From assembly GCF_009738185.1 (NCBI RefSeq), contig NZ_CP046509.1:1553501-1617500 (forward strand): a stretch of DNA of 64,000 nt, in the 5' to 3' direction. The position numbers and the translations under genes were made by a program. This DNA is from Erwinia sorbitola (GTDB lineage: Bacteria; Pseudomonadota; Gammaproteobacteria; Enterobacterales; Enterobacteriaceae). The first letter of the stretch is position 1; each line of letters begins with the position of its first letter. The notes beneath the pieces are model-generated. The model ran no database searches. It was not told the origin of the DNA and saw only the letters and a program-made list of their open reading frames with translations. Of this stretch, positions 54,010 through 63,171 are shown piece by piece.

Positions 54010-54444
54010 ATGATTAATTCAATCTTAGTTGTTTGTATCGGAAACATCTGTCGCTCCCCCACCGGGGAGCGGCTGCTGAAGTCCGCACTACCTGAGAAGA
54101 ATATCGCATCCGCGGGACTGGGAGCCCTGGTTGGCCACGCTGCTGACGACACCGCTACCAGCGTGGCCGCAGAGCAGGGTGTGTCACTGCAAGGGCATGT
54201 GGCACAGCAGCTCACGTCAGGCATGTGCCGGGATTATGACTTGATCCTGGTGATGGAAAAAAAACATGTCGACCAGGTCTGCCGCATCAACCCATCCGTA
54301 CGAGGCAAAACCATGCTGTTTGGACACTGGATCAATCAGCAGGAAATCGCCGACCCGTATAAAAAAAGCCGCGATGCCTTTGAGGCCGTGTACGGAATTC
54401 TTGAAAACGCTGCCCAGAAATGGGTCAACGCATTAAGCCGATAG
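54010..54444 (+). CDS. amsI: Low-molecular-weight protein tyrosine phosphatase AmsI (Wzb)
   Basis: Removes phosphate from the tyrosine tail of AmsA, cycling the co-polymerase. It is 144 residues, as in E. amylovora AmsI. The active-site loop CIGNICRS starts at Cys9, with Arg15 and Ser16; the general acid Asp is in ADPYKKS near residue 115. The start follows amsH by 15 bases. The stop lies 11 bases before the amsA start. Confidence 0.97.
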   Translation: MINSILVVCIGNICRSPTGERLLKSALPEKNIASAGLGALVGHAADDTATSVAAEQGVSLQGHVAQQLTSGMCRDYDLILVMEKKHVDQVCRINPSVRGKTMLFGHWINQQEIADPYKKSRDAFEAVYGILENAAQKWVNALSR

Positions 54445-54455
54445 TTGGGATCTCC

Positions 54456-56636
54456 ATGAAAATAAAAAGTAAGGCACCGTCAGCGCCTCGAGACGATTCG
54501 AACGGGTTCGATTTGGCGCATCTTGTGGGACAATTTGTTGATCATCGCTGGATAATCGTGGCTGTTACCGCGTTATTTATGCTGATGGGTACGCTATACA
54601 GCCTGTTTGCAACGCCGATTTATAGTGCGGATGCGATGGTGCAGGTTGAGCAGAAAAATGCCAACACCGTGTTAAACGATCTGACGCAGATGATGCCGAA
54701 TTCACAGCCAGCATCAGCGACCGAAGTACAGATTGTGACTTCACGTATGGTATTGGGAAAAACCGTTGCTGACCTCGGACTTGACGTACTGGTGCAGCAG
54801 GATTATTTCCCGGTGATCGGCAGAGGCCTGTCGCGCATGCTGGGCAACAAGCCGGAGCAGATTGCCATTTCACGCATGAAAGTGCCCGCTATCTGGGATA
54901 AACGCCAGTTAACGATCGAAGTGAATGGCCCGGACAGCTACACCGTCAGCAAAGATGGCGATGAACTGTTTAAAGGTAAAGTGGGTCAGTTTGAGCAGCA
55001 CGGCGATGTCACCATGCTGGTTAGCGATATAAAAGCGGAAGAGGGCACCAGCTTCACCGTTACTAAACTGAGCGACCTCCAGGCGATCAAACTGGTTTAC
55101 AACAACCTGACGGTTGCTGATATGGGCAAAGATACCGGCGTTCTGGGTCTGACCTATACCGGTGAAGATCCGGAGCAGATCAGCCAGGTACTGAACCAGA
55201 TCATCAACAACTATCTGTATCAGAACGTTGAGCGTAAATCAGAAGAAGCAGAGAAGAGCCTGACCTTCCTGCAAAGCCGACTGCCGGAAGTGCGCGCCAA
55301 GCTGGATCAGGCTGAAGACAAGCTGAACACCTATCGCCGTCAGAATGATTCGGTGGATATGTCGCTGGAAGCGAAATCAGCCCTCGATTCATCCGTCAAC
55401 ATTCAGAGCCAGCTTAACGAGCTGACCTTCCGTGAAGCGGAAGTGTCGCAGCTGTTTAAGAAAGATCACCCGACTTACCGCGCGCTGCTGGAAAAACGCC
55501 AGACGCTGATCGACGAGCAGAAAAAGCTGAATGGCAAAATCAGCCAGATGCCACAGACTCAGCAGGAAATTGTGCGTCTGACGCGTGATGTCCAGGCCGG
55601 TCAGGAAATCTACATGCAGCTGCTGAACCGTCAGCAGGAGCTGAGTATCAGCAAAGCCAGCACCGTGGGTGATGTTCGTATCATCGACCATGCGGAAACT
55701 GCCGGTACGCCAGTTGCACCGAAAAAACTGCTGCTGATCTTAGCCAGCCTGGTAGCAGGTCTGGTGGTATCAGTTGGTCTGGTACTGCTGAAGGCGCTGT
55801 TCCATCATGGCATTGATAATCCTGAGCAGCTGGAAGAGCTGGGCCTGAGCGTCTATGCCAGCGTCCCGCTTTCCGAATGGCAGCGTAAAAAGGATGCCGA
55901 AGCACTGGCGAAACGCGGCCTGAAGGTTAAAGCCGATCCGCACAATACGCTGCTGGCTCTGGGCAACCCGACTGACCTCTCCATTGAAGCGATTCGCAGC
56001 CTGCGTACCAGCCTGCACTTTGCCATGATGGAAGCTAAAAACAACATTCTGATGATTACCGGTGCCAGCCCGGGAATAGGTAAAACCTTTATCTGTTCTA
56101 ACCTCGCAACGCTGGTGGCGAAAGCCGGTCAGAAAGTGCTGTTTATCGATGGCGATATGCGCCGCGGCTACACCCATGAACTGCTGGGTGCCGAGAGCAA
56201 AAAAGGTCTGTCGAATATTCTGTCCGGTAAGACGCCGTTCAGTCCGGATCTGGTTCAGCACGGTGATTACGGCTTTGATTTTATCGCCCGTGGTCAGGTG
56301 CCGCCAAACCCGTCTGAACTGCTGATGCATAGCCGTATGCAGGAGCTGCTTGAGTGGGCCAGCAGTAATTACGACCTGGTGTTAATCGATACGCCGCCGA
56401 TTCTGGCTGTCACCGATGCGTCTATTATCGGTAAGCTGGCAGGCACCTCATTAATGGTAGCGCGTTTCGAAACCAACACCCTGAAAGAAGTGGAAATCAG
56501 CTACAAGCGCTTCGCCCAGAACGGTATCGAAATTAAAGGGGTTATCCTTAATGCCGTCGTCCGTAAGTCAGCTAATGCCTATGGTTATGGCTATGACTAT
56601 TACGACTACAGCTATAAGCAGGATGCAAAAAGCTAA
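54456..56636 (+). CDS. amsA: Tyrosine autokinase and chain-length co-polymerase AmsA (Wzc)
   Basis: Inner-membrane protein controlling polymer length and export. It is 726 residues, the length of E. amylovora AmsA. Membrane helix near residue 35, a large periplasmic Wzz/coiled-coil part, second helix near 430, then the kinase domain with Walker A GASPGIGKTFICSN, Walker A' FIDGDMRRG and Walker B LVLIDTPPIL. The C-terminus is a tyrosine cluster (YGYGYDYYDYSYKQ), the phosphorylation site. The start at 54456 has GGATCTCC just before it; the frame is open 12 codons earlier. Confidence 0.97.
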   Translation: MKIKSKAPSAPRDDSNGFDLAHLVGQFVDHRWIIVAVTALFMLMGTLYSLFATPIYSADAMVQVEQKNANTVLNDLTQMMPNSQPASATEVQIVTSRMVLGKTVADLGLDVLVQQDYFPVIGRGLSRMLGNKPEQIAISRMKVPAIWDKRQLTIEVNGPDSYTVSKDGDELFKGKVGQFEQHGDVTMLVSDIKAEEGTSFTVTKLSDLQAIKLVYNNLTVADMGKDTGVLGLTYTGEDPEQISQVLNQIINNYLYQNVERKSEEAEKSLTFLQSRLPEVRAKLDQAEDKLNTYRRQNDSVDMSLEAKSALDSSVNIQSQLNELTFREAEVSQLFKKDHPTYRALLEKRQTLIDEQKKLNGKISQMPQTQQEIVRLTRDVQAGQEIYMQLLNRQQELSISKASTVGDVRIIDHAETAGTPVAPKKLLLILASLVAGLVVSVGLVLLKALFHHGIDNPEQLEELGLSVYASVPLSEWQRKKDAEALAKRGLKVKADPHNTLLALGNPTDLSIEAIRSLRTSLHFAMMEAKNNILMITGASPGIGKTFICSNLATLVAKAGQKVLFIDGDMRRGYTHELLGAESKKGLSNILSGKTPFSPDLVQHGDYGFDFIARGQVPPNPSELLMHSRMQELLEWASSNYDLVLIDTPPILAVTDASIIGKLAGTSLMVARFETNTLKEVEISYKRFAQNGIEIKGVILNAVVRKSANAYGYGYDYYDYSYKQDAKS

Positions 56637-56644
56637 CTGACCCT

Positions 56645-56686
56645 GAGGAACCTTTCAGCCACGCGTTGGGAGGTTCCTTCTTTTAT
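56645..56686 (+). terminator. Attenuator-like terminator between amsA and amsB
   Basis: AGGAACCT (from 56646) pairs with AGGTTCCT (56671-56678), followed by TCTTTTATAG. It sits right after the kinase gene. In group 1 capsule loci of E. coli a stem-loop at this place lowers downstream transcription unless RfaH is bound. The same use here is inference. Confidence 0.75.
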
Positions 56687-56720
56687 AGACTGTTTTTTTG
56701 GACGAATAAGGTGCCTGGCA

Positions 56721-57626
56721 ATGAAGGATATTTTCTTTTCCATCGTCATTCCTGCATATAATGCATCCGAATCTATCGTGACAACGCTGGATTGTGTGGC
56801 GGCGCAGAGTTACCAGAATTTTGAAGTGATCATCATTGATGATAAATCTGCCGATGCCGATAAACTGGCGGCAGTGGTGCAGTCAGAACGTTACAGCCAG
56901 CTGAAGATTAATCTGGTGCTGTCGCAGGAGAAGTTAAACGGTTCCGGTGCACGTAATAAAGGCATCGAACTGGCGACCGGCGATTACATCAGCTTCCTTG
57001 ATGCCGATGATGAGTGGCATAAAGATAAGCTACTGGAAAGCCTGAAGCTGATTAATCAGCTGGAAGGGCAGGGCAAGCAGAAGTTTATTATCTACAGTCA
57101 GGTGAACATTATTCAGGATGGCAACTTCCTGAAAGTGCTGCCGTTGCAGCAGGTAGGACGCCATGAAACCGTCGCTGAATATCTGTTTGGCTGCTATGGC
57201 TTTATCCAGACCAGCACCATCGTGCTGAAGCGTGAATATGCGCTGGAAATTCGCTTCGATCAGAAGTACATCCGCCATCAGGATTACGACTTCTGTATCC
57301 GTGCTGACAAACTCGGCTACGAGTTCGTGATGATTGCCCAGCCGCTGGCTAACTATCACCTGGTGACCAAATTTGGTTCCAAGCATAAAGGCGAGTCGGT
57401 GAAATATTCCTTCTTCTGGCTTGAGAATATGAAGCCGTATCTCACCCGACGGGATATACATACCTACAAGGCCTATAAACTGCCGCTGCGCTATAAGATG
57501 GACGGTAAATCGTTCCAGGCCAGCCTCAGCTTTGCCCGTTACTTTTTCTTAACCAATAAAGATAACCGCACTTACTTCCTCAATCGCGTTAAAGATAAAC
57601 TTCGGGCGCGGCTCGGAGGAAAGTAA
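56721..57626 (+). CDS. amsB: Glycosyltransferase family 2, AmsB
   Basis: Adds a sugar to the lipid-linked repeat unit at the inner face of the membrane. It is 301 residues, the same length as E. amylovora AmsB. The GT-A start FSIVIPAYNASESIVTTLD, the FEVIIIDDKSADAD segment and the DxD-like FLDADDEWHKDKL are clear, followed by IRHQDYDFCIRAD. A GGTGCC ribosome site is weak. The first gene after the attenuator. Confidence 0.93.
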   Translation: MKDIFFSIVIPAYNASESIVTTLDCVAAQSYQNFEVIIIDDKSADADKLAAVVQSERYSQLKINLVLSQEKLNGSGARNKGIELATGDYISFLDADDEWHKDKLLESLKLINQLEGQGKQKFIIYSQVNIIQDGNFLKVLPLQQVGRHETVAEYLFGCYGFIQTSTIVLKREYALEIRFDQKYIRHQDYDFCIRADKLGYEFVMIAQPLANYHLVTKFGSKHKGESVKYSFFWLENMKPYLTRRDIHTYKAYKLPLRYKMDGKSFQASLSFARYFFLTNKDNRTYFLNRVKDKLRARLGGK

Positions 57627-57662
57627 TGTGAACAAAATAATAATAATTGGGTGGGAAACACT

Positions 57663-58787
57663 ATGGCAATTTATTGGATAGTCAGTTACAGCATACTGGT
57701 TTTATGTTTCTTTGAACTGGCGACGATTAACCAGGCGAATGAGCCAAAAATGAAACGCGTCACCACCTACTTCTTTTTTATAGCGGTGGTGGGACTGATT
57801 ATGTTTGCGGGCTTCAGAGGCCCGAACTCTGGCATCGATGACTGGCAATATCTTGGGTTCTTCTATGATTTCTCTCGTCAGACGGGAATCAGTGGTTATG
57901 AAACCGTTGCGGACATCTATCGCTACGAGAACCTGTTTATGCTGCTGGCGTGGGTGCTGTCGTGGTTTACCCATGAGAGTTACTTTTTCCTGCTGTTTAT
58001 CAGCTTTATTGCGGTGTCGACGAACGCCTGGATCTTTAAAAAATATTCGCCGCTGATTCTTTGTTCGCTGTGCCTCTATTCGGCACACCTGTTTATTAAC
58101 AAAGATATGAACCAGATTCGTTTCGGGCTATCCAGCGCCTTCGCGGTGGCCTGTATCTGTTCTGCGGCGGGGCGTAAATATTTTCTGGCGTTTGTGTTTC
58201 TGGCATTCAGTACCCAGTCACACTCCACCGGCTATGCCGTGCTGATGGTGCTGCCGTTCCTGTTCCTCAGGGAGCGTAAATATTTCGGTATTGCCATGGT
58301 GCTGGCGGCGATCCCGCTGGGCTTAATTGGCGGTAAAAAGCTGTTCCTTGATACGCTGGGAATTGTACCGGTCATCGGTGACCGTGCTATGGGCTACAAC
58401 GGCACAGTATTTGATGCGGCCTCTCCGGTATTTGGCCTGGCGAACTTAAAAAACATCGCCTTTATCGCTTTCTTTACCGTGGTCTATTTTAACCGGCCAA
58501 TTAAAGAAGAAGACCGTATTGCTTACATCCTGTTTATCGCCTACTCGGCGGGTGCGGCGGTACGTATTATCTTCTCGGACTTTTCCATTATCGGTGGGCG
58601 CGTTGGTAACCTGTTCCTGCACTGTGAGCCGTTACTGCTGGCATTCCTGATGATGCGCATCCGTAACACATTGCTTAACTTTGGTCTGCTGTTCGCCATG
58701 ACCTCCTATTATCTGGCGTACAACACCATTTTGTCAGTGCAGTCGATCAATGGTTACAGCATCGCACCACTATTCAGATTGTTTTAA
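57663..58787 (+). CDS. amsC: Polysaccharide polymerase AmsC (Wzy-like)
   Basis: Multi-helix membrane protein (about 10-11 helices, 374 residues) of the EpsG/Wzy type, which joins repeat units at the periplasmic face. EpsG-like marks are FRGPNSGIDDWQYLGFF and FINKDMNQIRFGLSSAFAV, then QSHSTGYAVLMVLPF. The start could be the GTG at 57651 or the ATG at 57663; GGTGGGAAAC precedes the ATG. It follows amsB by about 36 bases. Confidence 0.88.
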   Translation: MAIYWIVSYSILVLCFFELATINQANEPKMKRVTTYFFFIAVVGLIMFAGFRGPNSGIDDWQYLGFFYDFSRQTGISGYETVADIYRYENLFMLLAWVLSWFTHESYFFLLFISFIAVSTNAWIFKKYSPLILCSLCLYSAHLFINKDMNQIRFGLSSAFAVACICSAAGRKYFLAFVFLAFSTQSHSTGYAVLMVLPFLFLRERKYFGIAMVLAAIPLGLIGGKKLFLDTLGIVPVIGDRAMGYNGTVFDAASPVFGLANLKNIAFIAFFTVVYFNRPIKEEDRIAYILFIAYSAGAAVRIIFSDFSIIGGRVGNLFLHCEPLLLAFLMMRIRNTLLNFGLLFAMTSYYLAYNTILSVQSINGYSIAPLFRLF

Positions 58788-58798
58788 TAGCCAAAACT

Positions 58799-58824
58799 GT
58801 AGGGGCCGGGTACGTCCGGCCCTG
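58799..58824. repeat. REP palindrome inside the exopolysaccharide operon
   Basis: GTAGGGGCCGGGTACGTCCG then GCCC: a GTAG-headed hairpin between amsC and the next glycosyltransferase gene. Confidence 0.75.
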
Positions 58825-58864
58825 ATAATTTAATAATTTCTAAACTTCAGATTCAGGGTATCAG

Positions 58865-59617
58865 ATGAATAATCAAATCGGCACGGTAGGGATTATTATC
58901 CCGATGTACAATGCGCGCGCGACTGTTTTGCGGGCGGTGCAGTCGGTGATTGATCAAACTTATACCGACTGGCGGATCTACCTGATTAACGATAAATCTA
59001 CCGATGATTCACTGGAATTTGTACGACAGCACTGTACTGACCCGCGTATTACTATTCTCAGTAACGAAGTGAATCTCGGCGCGGCAGAAACCCGTAATGT
59101 GGGATTAAAGGCAGCCCGCGAGCCGTTTATTGCCTTCCTCGACAGTGACGATGAGTGGGCCAGCGACAAGCTGATGTTACAGACTGCCTGTCTGGCAGCG
59201 GGCGATGACCTGGTAATTAGCAACTACAGCTACCAGTCACGCACTAAAGCTTACGACGTACGTTACGGTAAGCCGCTGTTGATGAAAGATAATTTCGTTA
59301 AAAAGCAGTTCCGCATCTGCTTCTCATCGGTCTGCTATCGTCGTCCGGCGCATACGGTACTGTTTAAGAAAAAAGGGCACGAGGACTTCCTGTTCCTGTA
59401 TGAGCTTTTTGAACAGTACAAACAGGCGCGGGTGATAGATAAAAATCTGGTGACCTATTATGAAATGGGTGATTCCCTGTCGCGCAATAAAAATAAAGCG
59501 GCGAAGTGGCACCTGGATTTGCTTAAGTATATTTATAAAAATAACCCGTTAAAAGTTTATTACTACTACGTCTGGTACATGGTTAACGGCGTGTTGTTTA
59601 CCTTAAAACATCGCTGA
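58865..59617 (+). CDS. Glycosyltransferase family 2
   Basis: A 250-residue GT-A enzyme for a later sugar of the repeat unit. The start VGIIIPMYNARATVLRAVQS, the TDWRIYLINDKSTDDSL segment, and FLDSDDEWASDKL with its DxD-like acid group are typical. The C-terminal part is basic. E. amylovora has a family 2 enzyme (AmsE) in this part of the operon, but length and order differ, so I do not assign the symbol. It is preceded by the REP hairpin. Confidence 0.88.
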   Translation: MNNQIGTVGIIIPMYNARATVLRAVQSVIDQTYTDWRIYLINDKSTDDSLEFVRQHCTDPRITILSNEVNLGAAETRNVGLKAAREPFIAFLDSDDEWASDKLMLQTACLAAGDDLVISNYSYQSRTKAYDVRYGKPLLMKDNFVKKQFRICFSSVCYRRPAHTVLFKKKGHEDFLFLYELFEQYKQARVIDKNLVTYYEMGDSLSRNKNKAAKWHLDLLKYIYKNNPLKVYYYYVWYMVNGVLFTLKHR

Positions 59618-59635
59618 TCTGAGGTGGCTTAAATA

Positions 59636-60670
59636 ATGAAAAAAATCGTACTGGTCATCAAAGATGCCTACTCCTATGCCGGAACTGAGAATATCTGTAA
59701 CTTCATGTCAGAGTGCTTCGGCGATCAGCATGAAGTGACCATCTACTCACTGGAGGGATCGGGAGAACCGTTCTACCCTTTCAGCAAGGTGCAGCAGATC
59801 GTCAGCTTCAACGGTGAAAAAAATCCGCTGAAGGCCGCCGTGAAAAAGATTCAGCAGCAGCAGTTTGATGCAGTGTTTCTGATTAGCATGGGCCGCCTGA
59901 GCGTGATGTTTGCGCTTTACAGCATGATGACAATGAAAAAGAAACGTGCCCGTGTCTATGCCTGCGAGCACGTCGCGATTAACTCCTTCAGTAAACCTAT
60001 CAAACTCCTCAAATACCTGATGCTGCGCTACTACGATCGCGTGATCGTCCTGACCGACAAAGATCATCAGGTGTTTAACAGCTGGAATATTCCCAGCACT
60101 ACCATCCCAAATCCTGTGGTTTATAAAAATCTCCAGCGCACGACGCGTCATCGTCAGGCGCTGGCGGTAGGGCGCCTCGATCATCAGAAAGGTTTCGATC
60201 TGCTGCTCGACGTCTGGCAGGGCTTTGTTGCCACCAACCCTGACTGGAAGCTGGTGATCGCCGGTGATGGTGAACTGAAAGATGACCTGCTGGCACAGGC
60301 AAAACGCCTGAACATCAGTGACAGCGTCAATTTTGTTGGTCGCGTCAGTAATATCAATGACTACTACCGCGACAGCGATATGGCGCTGATGACCTCGCGC
60401 TATGAAGGTCTGCCGCTGGTGCTGCTGGAAGCCAAGTCCTGGTCGCTGCCGGTCGTCGCCTATGACTGTCCTACCGGGCCGCAGGAAATTATCAATCATC
60501 AGCAGGACGGTTTCCTAGTGGCGATGAACGACAAAGCCGCTTTTATCGACAGTATGAACCAGCTGGCCCATGACGATGATCTGTTCTACGCCATGAGCGC
60601 GGCCACCAAAACCACGGCCCTCAAATTTGATGGCAAAGTGATTAAAGAGAGCTGGCTGTCGCTGATTTAA
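59636..60670 (+). CDS. Glycosyltransferase family 4 (GT-B fold)
   Basis: A 344-residue retaining-type glycosyltransferase. The N-terminal half starts KKIVLVIKDAYSYAGTENIC. The C-terminal nucleotide-sugar half shows AVGRLDHQKGFDLLL, WKLVIAGDGELKDDL and the E-x7-E pair in SRYEGLPLVLLEAKSWSLPV. The size and family are like AmsD of E. amylovora (351 residues, group 1), but the order relative to the family 2 gene is reversed. It starts 18 bases after the previous gene. Confidence 0.88.
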   Translation: MKKIVLVIKDAYSYAGTENICNFMSECFGDQHEVTIYSLEGSGEPFYPFSKVQQIVSFNGEKNPLKAAVKKIQQQQFDAVFLISMGRLSVMFALYSMMTMKKKRARVYACEHVAINSFSKPIKLLKYLMLRYYDRVIVLTDKDHQVFNSWNIPSTTIPNPVVYKNLQRTTRHRQALAVGRLDHQKGFDLLLDVWQGFVATNPDWKLVIAGDGELKDDLLAQAKRLNISDSVNFVGRVSNINDYYRDSDMALMTSRYEGLPLVLLEAKSWSLPVVAYDCPTGPQEIINHQQDGFLVAMNDKAAFIDSMNQLAHDDDLFYAMSAATKTTALKFDGKVIKESWLSLI

Positions 60671-60760
60671 GGACAGTACCGCTTCCAATGGCAGTATCTC
60701 TGGACATCTGTTTCACGCCTGCCTTGCAGGCCCAAAAAAATTGACCATGGGATAACACCA

Positions 60761-62974
60761 ATGAAAAGAAGAGAATTACTGACGGCGTTGTCGTCGATTG
60801 TTGCAGGGCTTTCTGTAACTTCGTTTTCCAGTGCGGCGGCGAAAAGCGATCCCGCGCTGGCATTAAAAGGCATTACTCCCGCCGAGCTGCCGAAGGGCGA
60901 TGTTCCCATTCTGACGCCTGAAAACGTCTACACCATGCCAGATCAGTTCTGGAAGAATTTTAGCGGCAAACTCTATATCGGCAAGGCCGGTGCTGACCCG
61001 ACTCAGTCCGGTAATCTGATTAATCTTTATCTGCGCGACGCCTCGGGCAAACTGTCGCAGGTACAGCAGCCGGTGGCGCTGAATAAAGGCAGTTTCGAGC
61101 AGTTTATTGCCGACAATGCCGCGCTGATTGCCGATCCGTCGCACTCAATGGCAGTGGTTGATGATGCGGGTAATACGCTGTTCAACATTCCCGATGTGAC
61201 CCGCGGGGCGAATAATTTTAGCCAGCGCCTGGCGCAGCCTGCCGGTTATCAGCTGATTGGGGAAATTCCCTCGGTCGACGATCTGCGTAAAACCCGCCCG
61301 CTGTTTAGCGGGGCGAAAATTAAGCTGAAAAGCTGGCATGAAGGGTTGGAAGTCGGTGGCGGTGAGTTTGTCGGCACGCTTGAGGCCGCTAAAGACGACG
61401 GCGGCGTGATCATCTCCTCCGGGGCTGATTATCACTGGCGGCGCGTGGTTGAAGACTTCAACCGCCTGACGCTGTTTGATTTTGGCGCGATTGCCGATGG
61501 TAAAACCGACAGCGCTCCGGCGATCAAGGCGATGTATCAGTGGGCACAGGATGCCAACCAGCAAATCTGTCTGCAATTCCCGGCTGGAACATTTTTTGTC
61601 AGCGCCTGTGATTTCTCTCAGCAGCAGACGCGTTTCTTCCGCGTATCCGGGGCGATGGTTAATTTCGGCTACTTCCCGGCGACCACTATTGTATCTGACG
61701 GTAATTCAGACTTCGTATTCAAAGTGAATACCCGCTGGGTGGAAGTCAGCAATCTGCAATTTAACGGACGTACTGACACCCAGCCCAATAAGCAGGGCTT
61801 CTTCGATAACAAATGTGAAGGCGGCCAGTATTTCCGCGGTGCCTGCCTGCGTTTTGTGCGCGTGGGCGGTACCGCCATCAGCCTGATGGATACCCTGGAC
61901 TGCAAAATTGACCAGTGGTATGCGCTGCGCTGTAGCGGCGACGTCATTAAGTCGGTCTGGTCTAACGCGCCGAAAGGCAAATGGGATCACAGCACGGCCA
62001 TTGAGCTTTCCAACTTTAATGCCCAGTACTGTACCGACGGCAAAGTGCTGAACCTGCAACGCTGTGGCCAGTCGCTGATTCATAACGGCTGGATTGAACA
62101 TACCGAGTTCCCGGGTGATATCTCTAACGGGCAGTGGATTATCGATGCCCTGAGCCTGGAAACCTGTAAAAACCCGCTGATTGCCCATAACTCGCGCCTG
62201 AATATGCGCCAGACCAATCTTCAGGCCGGCAGCTGGATCGACAATTCGCTGGCGGAAGGTGAGTGGCTTGGTGCCTGGGAGCGCGGATCCACCCGCGTTG
62301 AATCCTACGGTATTGCCGTCGATGGCAGCATGAAATACAACTATCTGACGTCACGTTTTCGTATTGAAAACAACAGTGATCAGCAGAAGTGGGTAGAGCT
62401 GGGCAATATCTATACGCCGGATGTGGGCGATGCCTGGGAGATTGAAATTTTCGGCCAGTCCTCCTTCAGCAACGGCAGTGGCAATGCGCCGCTGAATAAA
62501 GTGGTGGGCGATAAAACCACCGGCGGCCGGGCGATTATCAGCCTGCAACGTAAAACTCATAAATTTGAAGCCTCCTGGCATGCAGAAGGTGCCAGCCCGG
62601 TACTGGATGTGATGATCGTCACTCCCCATGACACCGATGTGCGCGTATTTGTCAAAATCGATGGCTGGGTAGCTTCGGCCGGGGTGCTGATCAAGACCAC
62701 TGCCAAAGACCGCTTTAAAACTGGCCGCTGCGCGCGTTTCGACAGCAGCATGGCGTTTGGCAAGCCGCCGACCGGCAAAGATGTCAGCCGTGCCAGCCAG
62801 CGTTTCAGTCTGCATAACGGCAAAGCCGGGATTGGTGCCAATGAAGCGGGAGATCTGCTGATGGCCTCGCGTCCGCTGAGTGCCGAACAGGTGAATACCG
62901 ATCATCCAGAAGGCTTTATTTCTATCGTGCTGAACGGCAAGCAGGTCGCGATCCCGTACTTTTCCCTCAAATAA
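60761..62974 (+). CDS. amsF: Secreted tailspike-like polysaccharide-processing protein AmsF/WceF
   Basis: A 737-residue protein (AmsF of E. amylovora is about 730). It begins with an export signal (MKRRELLTALSSIVAGLSVT; arginines but no clear twin-arginine motif). Residues about 60-150 recall a phage tailspike head-binding domain (QPVALNKGSFEQF). Then comes a pectate-lyase-type right-handed beta-helix (LFDFGAIADGKTDSAPAIKA, about residue 240 onward) and a beta-rich C-terminus. P. stewartii WceF is a phage-tailspike-like glycosidase acting on the exopolysaccharide, so processing of the polymer is the likely role here. Confidence 0.88.
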   Translation: MKRRELLTALSSIVAGLSVTSFSSAAAKSDPALALKGITPAELPKGDVPILTPENVYTMPDQFWKNFSGKLYIGKAGADPTQSGNLINLYLRDASGKLSQVQQPVALNKGSFEQFIADNAALIADPSHSMAVVDDAGNTLFNIPDVTRGANNFSQRLAQPAGYQLIGEIPSVDDLRKTRPLFSGAKIKLKSWHEGLEVGGGEFVGTLEAAKDDGGVIISSGADYHWRRVVEDFNRLTLFDFGAIADGKTDSAPAIKAMYQWAQDANQQICLQFPAGTFFVSACDFSQQQTRFFRVSGAMVNFGYFPATTIVSDGNSDFVFKVNTRWVEVSNLQFNGRTDTQPNKQGFFDNKCEGGQYFRGACLRFVRVGGTAISLMDTLDCKIDQWYALRCSGDVIKSVWSNAPKGKWDHSTAIELSNFNAQYCTDGKVLNLQRCGQSLIHNGWIEHTEFPGDISNGQWIIDALSLETCKNPLIAHNSRLNMRQTNLQAGSWIDNSLAEGEWLGAWERGSTRVESYGIAVDGSMKYNYLTSRFRIENNSDQQKWVELGNIYTPDVGDAWEIEIFGQSSFSNGSGNAPLNKVVGDKTTGGRAIISLQRKTHKFEASWHAEGASPVLDVMIVTPHDTDVRVFVKIDGWVASAGVLIKTTAKDRFKTGRCARFDSSMAFGKPPTGKDVSRASQRFSLHNGKAGIGANEAGDLLMASRPLSAEQVNTDHPEGFISIVLNGKQVAIPYFSLK

Positions 62975-63171
62975 TTGGCAGTTTTCCGTCAATGCGCGGA
63001 AATTTCAGAGTTATCAGGCTGTTTTTCCAGGGCCAGGACAGGCAGCCTGTTTTAAACGATTCAGCTGCATTGATGGGCGTTTGGCATTCCTGGGACAATA
63101 AGAGTTAATAATTAGCAATTTATTGGCTAATTAAGCCTGTAAAAAATTACAAAAATTTTTCTGGAGTAGTT

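Noticed and set aside
58822..58864. Terminator after amsC
   Set aside because: The hairpin there is a REP palindrome followed by TGATAATTTAATAA rather than a T-tract, and operon genes continue right after it.
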